This document shows, piece by piece, positions 47,513-57,945 of a stretch of 64,000 bases of DNA. Each line of letters starts with the position of its first letter. Position 1 is the stretch's first letter. The position numbers and the translations under genes were made by a program. The notes beneath the pieces are model-generated. The model made no database searches. It was given only the letters and a program-made list of their open reading frames with translations, and was not told the DNA's origin. The stretch comes from Varroa destructor (Eukaryota; Arthropoda; Arachnida; Mesostigmata; Varroidae): assembly GCF_002443255.2 (NCBI RefSeq), contig NW_019211454.1:51523885-51587884 (forward strand), written 5' to 3'.

Positions 47513-48363
47513 GCCATCTTTCTGTTCTTTCGTGCATTGTAAAACATTGCATGTGCATATATATAGAGGGAACGACGCAGCACGCTCGTGCGGAATTATT
47601 ATCCGCGCTTAATTTCTATGTCAAACATTTATGTTTTCTCTATTCGAAATTATTGCCTGTACAGATTATACTGTTTGCTTGGTTGTAACATTCTGAAAAT
47701 AGCGTCCAGAGCATTTAGCATTTGTCAGTTTCGAGTGAAGGAATACATGTGTGTATATATGGAGAAGTCAGAAATTATAATGGTTTCCATACACCGACAT
47801 ACAGATCGCGTCGTTGAATAGGAAGCGTCGATGACGGATACACGTGTCACCAGAGCGAGTGACTCCGCTTCGTCATGTATTGATTCCACGTACACGTGCA
47901 GAAAGCACATACGTGCTTCTCGCTATCAACAGCTACTTGGACGCTAATGGTGCCACTAACCGTTTCTGCAGTGAAGTTTCTGGAAGCCTTTGTGTTCCCA
48001 GATTATAATAATGGTAAACGAAGAACACACACATACATACATAATGCAATAGAAAGGTAAATTAGGAAAAAATAATTTGAAAATTGTTAGCTTCTAGTTC
48101 GTAAATGTGGATACGCGCTCCGACCCAGCAATATTCTATTATATTCATTCACCTATGCGTATCTGGTAGAAACGCAGCAAGGGTGATAGTTCGCCTTCGA
48201 AACAAAGAACGACCAGGCAGCCCAAACGAGAGACGGACCAAACTACAATAGAACATTGCGTAAGTGAGAAGTGCTTAAATATCGATTCGTTCTCATTCAT
48301 TGATATCAAATTCAATATCTCGTATTTTATTTTATGTTATGATCTGTTGGTCTCCTTTATCAG

Positions 48364-48572
48364 TTGGGGCTTTTGTCGCCAATAGAACAGTCACTGTTAT
48401 CAATGATGATCCGAGAATTCGACTGCGGGTTGATTTTTCACTTAGCTTCTATCCACCAGTCGAATCAGATGGGGGAGCAAATCCGGTTGATCCGGTTCAG
48501 ACTTTGCGTTCGCTAGCAGTAATAGCAATAATAATCATCAGCCGTGTAGTATGTATTGTTGCAGTCAGCTAG
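48364..48572 (+). CDS. Candidate terminal exon with strong acceptor (unrecognised)
   Basis: A good acceptor (GGTCTCCTTTATCAG, AG at 48362-48363) opens a frame running to TAG at 48570-48572. The first part reads GAFVANRTVTVINDDPRIRL, with an N-glycosylation-type NRT, followed by a Pro/Val-rich part and a hydrophobic Ile/Val tail. It would suit the end of a secreted or membrane-anchored protein. The frame is also open upstream of the acceptor, with an ATG at about 48339 preceding a short hydrophobic stretch. Nothing matches a family I know. Confidence 0.28.
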
Positions 48573-50071
48573 ACGTCAATTCTGCTACGGATTAGTGCAT
48601 AGAGCATATCTACAGATTTGAAATAATGAAATTCGTTCAATTTAATGTTACTACGCTTAGCGCACATCCAAAAGCCGACATGTCTCAATTATTGCTTTCC
48701 CTTTTCCCGCCTTCCTCAAAGCTAACGCCCGCTATCTAGAACGAACCGATATGTGTTACTATTTTCGTATTTCCACATAACAGAAACCGGCTTGAAGAAA
48801 CGGTCCCAGGGCAAGCACGTCATGCCACGATGTCGAACAAAATTGTGACCAATGTATGTAGAATGTGCCATAGTACCAACGGCAGTGATATGCTAGCGAT
48901 TTTAGTATTTTTCCTGTAAAACAATAACTCGCGCATAGCCTGGTGCTAATACCTTCTGCTTAATGATCCGGCGCGCTATATGGCCAAAGCTCAGACGCTG
49001 TAATAACTCACACCGAATTTCGGGCAGCCTTCAAAGCAGAGGCGGAAATACAAAGCGGCGATCGCGATCGGGATCGGGGGGTGAGAACGATAACAACTGC
49101 TTGACATTTTCTCACCATCATTAGCACCATGACGCACGTCACTGCCCAGCATAAACATAATCATCATGGACATCAACACGAGCATGGGTTTTCGACATCT
49201 TGTGACTGTGGTTGTAACGATTTGCGATTTGTTTTTGGCATTTCGCATTAAAAGCCATTTTATCACACTTCCATCGATCCTCGCGAAGATCCTCGCTCAA
49301 TCACGATAGTGCTACCTACCTTCGCTCTGCCGTCGTCGTTACCCATGGCAACAACGGCGGCAGTAGGGGCAACCTATAACAAATGATGGCGCTGCCACTT
49401 ACTAGCTCTTGTGAAACGTCAGCATTCGGAGCGACTTTAAAGTGGATCGCTTAGAACGAGCAACGCTGGCCTTTCGTTCAATACAAACACCGTTTCCACA
49501 AACAAGCAAAGAATAGGAAACAGCTTGAAAGATAGGAGTGAAAACGTGTAGAGAAACACGGAGCGAGGAAGGATCGAAAATCCGACGAACAATAAATGGC
49601 ACCACTCATCAGCATTTTCTAGTGGCTTACATCTACAACAGCGTCATTAGTAGCAGCGTCAGGTTGCGGCAGTAACGAAAGGCGATCAAACGAAGGCGAT
49701 CTGATGATGAAGATCTGAAAAATCAAAAGAAATTAGAATAAGCAATGGCGCTGACGGCGATGGCAGTCCCGGCCAGATGATGAACAGCGCAGACAAACAG
49801 ACTGACAGCAAATAGGACGGACAGAGGCACGAGGCGATTTGTTCCTATTAAGGACCAGTGTAGAAACATCGGTGACGTCTGAGCTGATCTGCGGCAGCCG
49901 TCACGGTGGAGACAGTAACGGCGTTAAACACAAAAATAACAGCAGTTATAAACAGCAGAATTTAAAGCGAGATGGATGGTCTCGTCATTTTTACTGCTAT
50001 CAGTGAGACAATGCCTGATCCATTTTTGCAGGGCAAGTCCTTAAAATTCATCACATTGTCTATCGAATAAC
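48573..50071. other. No supported gene
   Basis: Mixed composition. A one-mismatch CTCF-like TGATGGCGCT lies at about 49384. A short ATG frame at about 49745 with good Kozak context has only ten codons. Otherwise I see nothing. Confidence 0.5.
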
Positions 50072-50278
50072 ATGACACAATCATTCTATACTGACGTGTA
50101 TGATGTTCCTGTGCGCGCTGGTAGAAACGGTAGTGTTCGTTCGTTCGCCATTGTCGATGCTGTGTCCGGCTGCATGACGCTCGCGACCCTTTTGCGCACG
50201 TGTAGTTGTTTACCAGCCAGATCATCGGTTGTATTATTGTATTATCGTCAGGATCATTGTATTAAATGTAAAAAATGA
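50072..50278 (+). other. 68-codon ORF ending inside a palindrome
   Basis: The true ATG at 50072 has A at -3. The product begins MTQSFYTDVYDVPVRAGR, is Cys/Ser-rich later, and ends at TGA within the left arm of the perfect palindrome 50270-50313. The minus strand is also open across 49962-50225. No family is recognised. Confidence 0.2.
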
Positions 50279-50313
50279 ATTATATATATATATATATATA
50301 TAATTCATTTTTT
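50270..50313. repeat. Perfect 44-bp palindrome centred on (TA)11
   Basis: Arms AAAAAATGAAT (50270-50280) and ATTCATTTTTT (50303-50313) flank 22 bases of TA. Every base pairs with its mirror, and pairing continues with wobble pairs for four more bases outside. The non-TA arms show that the symmetry is not only due to the dinucleotide repeat. Confidence 0.95.
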
Positions 50314-52741
50314 GCGTGTAGTTTTGTTAAAAGGCAAAAAAACAGGTCTTTTTTTTTGGTAATAACGGGCATCTATAATTAAGACAATGTATCAAGGTTT
50401 AATCTACACATAGATAATCTAATACTTATAGTAAAATATAAAAACAGCCATTGACAGTAACTATAACACATGGTTTTGGTTTTTCTCTACTTAGCTGATT
50501 AATTTTGTTATTGTTTTGTCACCTTAAATCGTACAGATCTGTTTAGGATTGTATGGGATGCAACCAGCTGCTTTCTTCAATAACTTTGAACTACAGCAGC
50601 AGACATCATTCGTTTTGCAGCTTCTCTTTATATGCGTTACAAAGGCTTTTGATTGCTATTAACGGAAGCGAACCCACAGCTTTTAATCTTCCGATCGCCA
50701 GCAGTTCTTCAATAAGCATATAAATAGACAGGAATAAGGAATCAAAATCCTGGCAAAAACATCGTCGGCGACACTGTTTACTCGGTAGTCTGCAATTTCG
50801 TCGACGGCAAACGCTTCTGCTTCAGCTTCTGCGGTGACAGCCGCTATTTCTGCTATGGACACCTGCTAGCAATGACAGAATTTAGTACCTATTATATACT
50901 ATCTATATCGCTTGATTGATCGCGATGACACGTCCATGTTTCTCCATCAGCGCAAAGATCCAACTCTAGCGCTATGTCCGCAACATTAACGTCTAACTAA
51001 AGTCATCATATTACCTATCGCGTTTTCTGCATTCGTTTAGGGGGGAAAAAGAGGCGCGTTACCGAACGAGTCAACTTCTGTAGACGACGCTGAGATGCCC
51101 AATATTATTCTGCGCATCTGAGTCACGGTCAGCTTTCCACGATGGTATCGGCTTGTGAAAAGGAATTGGAGAGAAGCAACAAGGCTGACGGCTTAATCAG
51201 TGCAGCTTGGTTACACATTTTCATCTCCAATAATGTTGCGTTTTTTCAGGATCTCATAAATATCGGGGCTCACATTTAATCCAACATAAGTTTAGGTCGA
51301 ACTATATGTAGTATTCTATTATGCCTAACTATCTGCAGCATACAATTGCCAGTCTGATTTCCTTCTATGTTTCTAGGGAATCACGTTTTTTTAACCAATG
51401 AGGCATTGACTTTGAGGTAACAGATGTCAAACGAAGTTATAAGGGCTAACATACTTTGATGCTAGTTATTATTACTACTACCATCGTTTTGCTTTTGTTG
51501 TTTCGACGTGGCATTGTTGAAATGGTGTAATCTGCTCACCTGCACAACTTTTTCTCTGTTTTGATCGTGTTACCTAAGCGATCAGCTCCTAGCGTCAACT
51601 GGAACTCCATCGACATTCATCAAACTCAAATTGTAGACCGCTGTTGCCAATGCGACGGTTTCTTGCGGCCTCTGCTTGCCGTGTACCTTGCCAAAAGAAA
51701 CAAAGGGAAGGCTGTAGTACGGTAGGCGCGATTGAACTATCCGATGATACGCAGAGCCGGGTGGCTTGGGTGTGTGCAAAGAGAGCAAAGCTTGCCGTGT
51801 TCATGGGCTTCATTTGGACGCGCGTGTTCGGTGCCAAACGATATATATGCACATAAGTTCTCAACTCGGCGATAATTTGCCTTGTGTCGTTGAATCATCT
51901 TTCGACTCTTTGAGTAGGAATTGCAGGGTGATTAAAGGAGCCAGCAGCAACAACATGACTCGTCTACACATGTATATATATCTGTAATGGTAGGCCAAGT
52001 GAGCAGGCCACATCACTATCTGCTTCTCCGTTGTTTAAAAAATGACCTCGCGAAATGATAAATTCTAACTGTCTTCCCAGAGACTGTTCTTACTTTCACT
52101 GGGCAATCTACTTGAAACAGTTTTTTTTTTCAAATAGCTAGAAGATGACGTTCGGCAACCAACCTTGATTGACTCTGTACGTAATGCGTTCATGCCAGAT
52201 TCGTTTCCCACTCTAGAATTAATCTTCTGGACATGAGGTTGTGGGGTTGAATCTTTAACCGGTAGTCTAGTTACCATATCTCAGCTCATCTCTTGGCATA
52301 CGCTTAAATAGTTCAAGTGAAGGTGTAAGACTCTTTGTGTCTATCGATACCAGACGCATTTACTTTCTGTTTTTAGTACCAGCATTGTTAGTTCTGCACA
52401 AATAAAAAGTGTCTCGTCCTTATCGATTTTAAAAGATAGCGTAAATTAGTTAACCATTAAAGGATGTCTCCAATGCTAAAATCGAGCTCGAGTAACTTTA
52501 TCGACGAAATGAGCCAAACGAACTGTTCGTTCACCCCCCCCCCCCCCGCCCCGCCTATATTTGGGGCAAATGTTTGATTGTCGACTCATAATGCGCATCC
52601 AACATTTTTATGGGTAGCAAAGAAATACGACAAGTTATCATACATAAGTATGCTTTGCATTGCTGTCTACACTTTCTGAACCAATTTTTGAATAATCAAA
52701 ACTATTCCATTGAGCATGCGCAAAATTACTAGCACGTCTAT
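50314..52741. other. Mostly AT-rich, no supported gene
   Basis: At 51595-51864 four or more frames on both strands are open, one minus frame ending ...DGVPVDARS before a TGA at 51582-51584. A minus donor-like CAG/GTGAGC lies near 51539. With so many frames open at once, composition is the likelier cause. The C14 run at 52534-52547 is the main landmark. Confidence 0.45.
52534..52547 (+). repeat. C14 homopolymer
   Basis: Fourteen C followed by GCCCCGCC, giving a G-quadruplex-forming minus strand and an i-motif-forming plus strand. Confidence 0.92.
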
Positions 52742-52990
52742 TTAAAATAAACAGACGTCGTTATTATCTGGCGTGATCTGTTGATCAGGAAGCTGTTCAA
52801 GCGCCGAGAAAGGTGAACGGAAGCAAACTGAGGCTGAATGAACTAGCTCCTGCTGAACGACAATCCAATTGGGACGACGCTTCTGAACTGCGTAGTAAGT
52901 TGCTAATAATATCTGATCTTGTAATTGCTTACTTTCGATTCTCGTTTTAAAGTCAGTTGACACGGATATTCGGCTGAGGTCAGTTGATCT
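52742..52990 (-). other. Exon-like 83-codon frame (unrecognised)
   Basis: Read on the minus strand, the frame gives a Gln/Leu-rich helical-looking stretch (QLQDQILLATYYAVQKRRPN), then an acidic end before TAA. An acceptor-like GACCTCAG lies near its start. It is one of three open minus-strand frames in 52.74-53.66 kb. No family is recognised. Confidence 0.2.
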
Positions 52991-53373
52991 CACTGGTCAT
53001 GGCTCAAGTTAGCTAGGAAGTGTAGCTTATTTCTGATCTCGTACGCCTCGTGATCTGTACGGGTTCTCTCAGGGAGTACACGGTGCTTATGGCTAACGCT
53101 AGCCGGCAATGGCCACCGAAGTAACAGGACTCACATACGAAACCTTCTTTGAAGCAACAATATATCTTAGTCTGTCGATGGGCTAACGTTCGTACCAAAA
53201 TGGAATATGTGATTTCGGTCTTCTGCAAGACCTTAAATGACTGCTGGTGATGAAACGCTTACTGGACCTACTATTCAGACGTGGAGTCAAAACGCGGAAG
53301 TTAATAGACGAAGCATCTGATGAAAACGATTACCATGGCAACCTGTCCGTTCATACGTAAATGCGTAATTCAG

Positions 53374-53655
53374 TCACATGATATGAAGCTTAATTTCGAT
53401 AAGAGCTACAGAAGCGCTGTCCCAGGTGATCCAGCTGTTCTGGGCTAATATCTTCCAACAGAATACAGGATTCACTTGAATGGAGGTGAATTCCTCTCCT
53501 TGTTTCGACTTCGTATCAACGAACGCGCCGCCATTAAGGAACGTTGAATACTCGAATGAATGAAATGAAGCGTTCGCTATTTTGACACCGAGAGATACGT
53601 AGGCACACGCGAAGAAGCCGTCAGGGTTACACAATTTTGACAACTCTCGCTTGTT
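53374..53655 (-). CDS. Candidate exon with protein-like frame (unrecognised)
   Basis: The minus frame is open for 93 codons between a TAA at 53658-53656 and a TGA at 53376-53374. The translation is balanced in composition, with four Trp or Cys-Trp positions and alternating hydrophobic residues, for example FFACAYVSLGVKIANASF. Unlike most open frames in the window it is not low complexity. No ATG lies near its start, so it would have to be a terminal exon; a clean acceptor is not obvious. No family is recognised. Confidence 0.3.
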   Translation of the reverse strand, partial: NKRELSKLCNPDGFFACAYVSLGVKIANASFHSFEYSTFLNGGAFVDTKSKQGEEFTSIQVNPVFCWKILAQNSWITWDSASVALIEIKLHIM

Positions 53656-56294
53656 TTACACAGTTTTCGTTCGGACAAATGGTACCTCAATAAACTACCG
53701 TCTACGACGGGGCACAAATGACTACCAGTCAGAAACTACAAAGTACCAGTGCCGCTATATAAATAAACGGTGCTATGTTTTCTGATCTATTGTTGTTGTC
53801 GTTGTGATTGTTGACGGTGACGGCGCAGATAGCTGCCACCGCTGTCCGCCAATGATTCGACTCAGACAAAGCAGTATCTCCCTATGAAGGCCGTTGTTCT
53901 TATCTTTGATTTTGTTTTGTAATTACTATCAGCATCGACGTTGTCGTCTTTTCGGCGTAGCGGCGGCGCCACGATCCTCCTCTCAGATTTAACCGATGCC
54001 ATTGATAAGTACGTTACTTTGCTTGCGAGCCAACGAGCCGCCGAAGAGGTGACCGGCATCTCCGTTGCTATGCTAATACTATTTGTATTGCCGCCATTAC
54101 GGCTACTGCGGCCGCTACAACCTCCGGTGATACTTCGCCAGATACGTCGAGGCACGGAGGATGAGGGAAAACGTGAGGCAACAATGTGTTCGCCTTGGTG
54201 ACGTGCCGCATTCTGCTGCTAACTTGAGTGGGCAGTAGTTGTTGCTGCGTTATTGAGGCCGGGTCAACTCAGCCGCGACGGCGCAGTCATCCCACCAGCG
54301 AATCAGGGTAGCAACTCAGGGAAAGCCAGTGCCGGCATGTCGCCGTCGAAACCACTGTAGGGCACTGTATAAGTAACAGAAGAAAAAGTAATTGTGAGAT
54401 AGTAGAACGTTTCGAGATACGTTCGTGATACGAACAAAGGAGACCAATAAACCAAAAGCGACAGAAGGAAAGAGAGCGCGGGAGAGCGGGGAGACAGGTC
54501 GGCTGCGCGCGTCAACTACGACGAAACTGCTGCTGCTGCTGCTGCTGCTGCTGATAGAAACATGGCGAAAAACAGAGGACTTCGCCAGAAATCGATGCCA
54601 TCCCTTGTCCAACAACGGTTATCCAACTCTTATTCCCGCACTGCAACAACTATAACTAAAGAGGCAACGACGACAAACAACAGTGACGGCAAAACGAACG
54701 AGAAACACAAACAGCTACGTAACAGATAACAACTTCTGCTGTTCTAAGTTTTCCTCGACAGCCGACAAGACATCTGCAATGAAATTGTAGCGAAAGAGTG
54801 CGACTAGTAACGAACAGAGGGTGGATTTCGTGAAGGATTTGCTGTAACAACTACAAAGAACAGTTGCCGTGATAGCAATGATCGCGGTCACCACTTCGAA
54901 AGAAAAGTGGTAGTTTTTGAATTTGCAAAGAATCGACCCTTACAGAAAAAAATCATCGAAAGGCTCTGAAACAACAGGCGAAATCCCGGAAGAAGTGCCC
55001 GAGGTAGCGGCTGAGCACGGGCGAAAATAGGATCGAAAGGTCGATTGAAAATGATGCGCTTGCTGTTTCCGTCTTGTTCGGCTAAAGTGGTTACTGGTCC
55101 TATTGACTTTTTGGGGTAATTTTATGCATAACGAGCTCGTAATGAAATAGTGTAGATCGTCGGTGAGATATCTCGATGGTCATCAATATTGCATACGGTG
55201 TTAGCGTTACCGTTATCGGTAATCCTTTTTGTTTTTTTTTCAGAAAAATCAAAATAGACAACAGCGAACGAAAAAAGCATGGCCCTATTGTTAGGCGACG
55301 TGTCCTAATTTTAATTAAAAACGCGTACTAATTACCTCGTCCGGTATGCATTCATCGATGCATACTGGTCAAGGTAGTTGGGCCAAACGTGGAGTTCGCA
55401 TAAACGTTGCGTATTTGCTTGTCAAAGGCTAGATTGGACAAGATCGGACTAACTCGATATGAAAATATATATTTAAAAAATGCTTGATTGAGGTTTAGAC
55501 GTTTAAAGTACTTAAGCCAGTGCTAAGAAAGCGTGAGAAGCCTATTACGTAGGTATATTCATTCTGACGAAACTACGCTTGCGTCCGATCGTAACTGCTA
55601 AGAAAACGCTATGTAAATGTGTTTACATCATATGTAGACACATTACTAATACCAGTGATGTGCGGCTATCGATTATAGCTAAGTGATATTTCGCTTAATA
55701 AACACAAATCAAAAAGTTCTAGAAGATTCGGTTTGGGTTATAGCTAGACTGTTTGTACAATACGAAACACGCGCAGATAGTCATACGGACAAGCTGGTCG
55801 CACGCGAACCAGCTCTGCCGATCGCGGATAGAATATTAATTAATGAACTCCTTTTGGCTTTCATTGTACGACGATATTCAATGAATTTAGCAAACATTTA
55901 ACAATCCGAGACGCAAATCTGCGTTTCTTCTATGAATTCGTTGAAAGGGGACAGGAGACAGGGCTGCCAGACTTCGACGGTCTCCCGCAGCTTCCCTCGA
56001 CTTCGGCGCTGTTGTGTCGTTGTATTAGCGTGAAGCACGAAATCTGCACGAAATCTAATGTTTCTATGCATGCACAAACATGCAGCGAGATAGATATACA
56101 CAGACGCGCGATTTTAAGCATTTGTACACTGCCGAAGCTGCCACCGTTGCTATTCCAACGACAACTGCTCGCTTTGTCTTTTCTGGCAAGAGCTGCGTTT
56201 CTTTGCTAGCCTCTGACGTTGCCGTACGCCCATGGCAGCTACGGCAGCAGGGACGATGATTGGTTTGACGGAGGCGTGCGAAACAAACGTCTAG
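53656..56294. other. Trinucleotide- and purine-rich region, no supported gene
   Basis: Includes (CTG)9 at 54527-54553 beside an A/G-rich stretch at 54425-54500, and an 8-bp inverted repeat GTATGCAT/ATGCATAC at about 55344-55366. A 75-base segment from about 53987 lies between an acceptor-like CTCTCAG and GAG/GTGACC and reads as a helix, but the support is thin. Confidence 0.45.
54527..54553 (+). repeat. (CTG)9 tract
   Basis: Nine perfect CTG units, 27 bp. It encodes poly-Ser on the minus strand and poly-Leu on the plus strand in the open frames here. CTG/CAG runs form slipped hairpins. Confidence 0.92.
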
Positions 56295-56603
56295 ATGGAA
56301 GAACGTGAGGACGTTCCGTCAGCCAGCAGAGAAGGGCAACGAGGGCCCAAACATGGACTCGGGGCGGACGCGAACACAGGCGTTGCGAGTCAGGCGGATT
56401 CGACACAGAAACATACTCCTGTTCATTCGTCGATTCCTCTGCAGGTGAAAAAAATGAAGTACGCAGGACAACAGAAGAGAAGAACGACCGACAGAAAAAA
56501 GGCAGAATCAGTCAGTTTCCATTGTCGTTGTGCAGTGACGTTAATTCATTCACACCTTGTATCGTACTCGCTGATGATACAATTGTTGCCTATCGAAAAG
56601 TAG
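56295..56603 (+). other. 102-codon ORF from a true ATG (unrecognised)
   Basis: The ATG directly follows an in-frame TAG. The product is hydrophilic: MEEREDVPSASREGQRG, then a Lys/Arg-rich part and a short hydrophobic end. CTGCAG/GTGAAA at 56445 could be a donor, but splicing to the acceptor at 56535 in phase would hit TGA. The stretch after 56444 could alternatively begin an exon, since a pyrimidine tract precedes CTGCAG. No family. Confidence 0.22.
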
Positions 56604-56812
56604 GTGCTGGCCATTGGCCGCCGACAGCAGTAACATCAGAAATATTGTTGGCCTCGCTAGTCGACGCTACGCTTCAGGATCAATCAGCGGGGGCAGACGA
56701 CGATGACGGTACTGTGTGTAATATACGAAACTTCGGCAAAGTGTCAAACGAAAAACAACACATTTCTTCGGACAAAATAAAAACATATTACCGTAGGCAC
56801 AACCTCATATAG
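56536..56812 (+). CDS. Candidate terminal exon with strong acceptor (unrecognised)
   Basis: A strong acceptor (TTTCCATTGTCGTTGTGCAG, AG at 56534-56535) is followed by 92 open codons to TAG at 56810-56812. The product has a hydrophobic start, an acidic run (GADDDDG) and a basic end (DKIKTYYRRHN). A LADDTIVAY stretch recalls the YADD motif of reverse transcriptases, but nothing around it fits, so I do not call it one. Composition is non-repetitive, unlike the surrounding trinucleotide DNA. Confidence 0.32.
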
Positions 56813-57179
56813 CTCGAACCTAATAGCATTAGCGTAGCATCGGGGGCAGCGGTATGATAAAAAAAATATATGATAAAAATGACAGAATCATTAAGCAATC
56901 TCATGACTATTATCGAGAAAAAAACACGATTCACGCGGAGCGGGAACACGCTGAGAGGTGATCACATTATTGGTGCCATATGATTTTTTATGCTGCTTGC
57001 CGTCTGTTGTTCTTATTATTAATTTTGCGTATGGGAATCATTATGATTTTGGTCCGTGATGACTCTCTGCTTCGGTAGTGCCTGTGGTATGGATCGCCGA
57101 TGCAGCGGCGGCAATAGCGTCATCCGCACGGATTAATTCGCGGAGACTGTCCGAGTTCAAATGAAATTCGACAAGAATA

Positions 57180-57350
57180 AGCGAACTTCGCTGTAAATCG
57201 TATAAATGAAAATTTGAAAAGAGGTTGAACGCGGCGGCGGCGGACGGAGCGTGAGCGTGAAGCAGGAATGAAAGATTCGAAAGAACGGGAGACGAGCGTA
57301 GAAGGGGGCAGGAGTATAGAGCAAGAGAGAAACAAAGATACGAAATTATG
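57180..57350 (+). other. Purine-rich block
   Basis: About 170 bases dominated by A and G, with few C or T runs, including (GGC)n at 57232-57243. It is one of several strand-asymmetric blocks in 46-63 kb. Confidence 0.6.
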
Positions 57351-57508
57351 AGACGCATAGAACAAGATGTGACGTTTCATTTATTATTGCAGCAATGGCA
57401 CCATCGATCCGTAGGCTGCCTCCATGGAGGTGTATCGTTCAACGGGCGAGGCGGCGGTGAAGTGTATATTATATATCTGGCTTTATGTGTGGAGCGACAC
57501 ACAGCCAA

Positions 57509-57525
57509 CAGCAGCAGCAGCAGCA
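57509..57525 (+). repeat. (CAG)5-6 tract
   Basis: CAG units at the end of an otherwise unsupported open frame. Confidence 0.8.
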
Positions 57526-57735
57526 ACTAACAGAGTGAGGTGAACCTTGAAGTGCACCTACAACCATCGTGAATTTCGCGAAGAAACGCGAAAAAAACGA
57601 GGCGGGCTGGTACTAGGTACGCTCAGGGAGTACCGATGAAGCCCTTTGATGGGCGTCCCGGCCACGTTAAACAATCGGCTGAGCGCCTCACGTAGTGGAA
57701 CCGCATACCACGAGAAGAGAGGACTATCGGCGAAG

Positions 57736-57945
57736 ATGTTTACGACGACGCCATGCTGCTGGCTGCTGCTGTTGTTGTATCGCAACGTCGCGTTTGTGGT
57801 TCTTGGTGCCGCCGCGAACGTAGGCACAACGTCGTTGTTGTTCCATTTGGGCGCGGGCGGGGTTCTTAACGGAGTCCCCCGCAGGGTTCGCACCGAATTC
57901 GCCAACACAGCCGAAACAGGCGCTTCGCCTACGACACTACATTAA
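57736..57945 (+). other. ORF with signal-peptide-like start (unrecognised)
   Basis: The ATG at 57736 has A at -3. It begins a 69-codon frame with a Leu-rich core (PCCWLLLLLYRNVAFVVLG) followed by AAA, like a signal peptide, then a Gly/Thr-rich part. The frame is open back to an earlier ATG at 57649. However, the minus strand is open for 116 codons across 57558-57908 and also reads protein-like. The Leu run comes from CTG/TTG triplets that pervade this region. Confidence 0.22.

Larger units (their letters stand above)
46638..48363. other. Trinucleotide-rich, strand-asymmetric region
   Basis: An A-rich block at about 46.64-46.95 kb gives way, after the G16 run, to a T-rich, A-poor block at about 47.2-47.55 kb that includes (CGC)8 and (CAT)7. 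No supported gene; minus frames across 46692-46991 are Ala/Val/Pro low complexity. Confidence 0.5.

Noticed and set aside
51582..51864. Minus-strand terminal exon ending ...DGVPVDARS
   Set aside because: Four or more frames on both strands are open over the same bases, so composition explains it as well as coding.
54316..54615. 99-codon minus frame with a poly-Ser run
   Set aside because: The poly-Ser is the (CTG)9 repeat and the rest has no recognisable domain or splice support.
56555..56590. LADDTIVAY stretch resembling the reverse transcriptase YADD motif
   Set aside because: No other reverse transcriptase blocks flank it in any frame, and the spacing to both sides does not fit.
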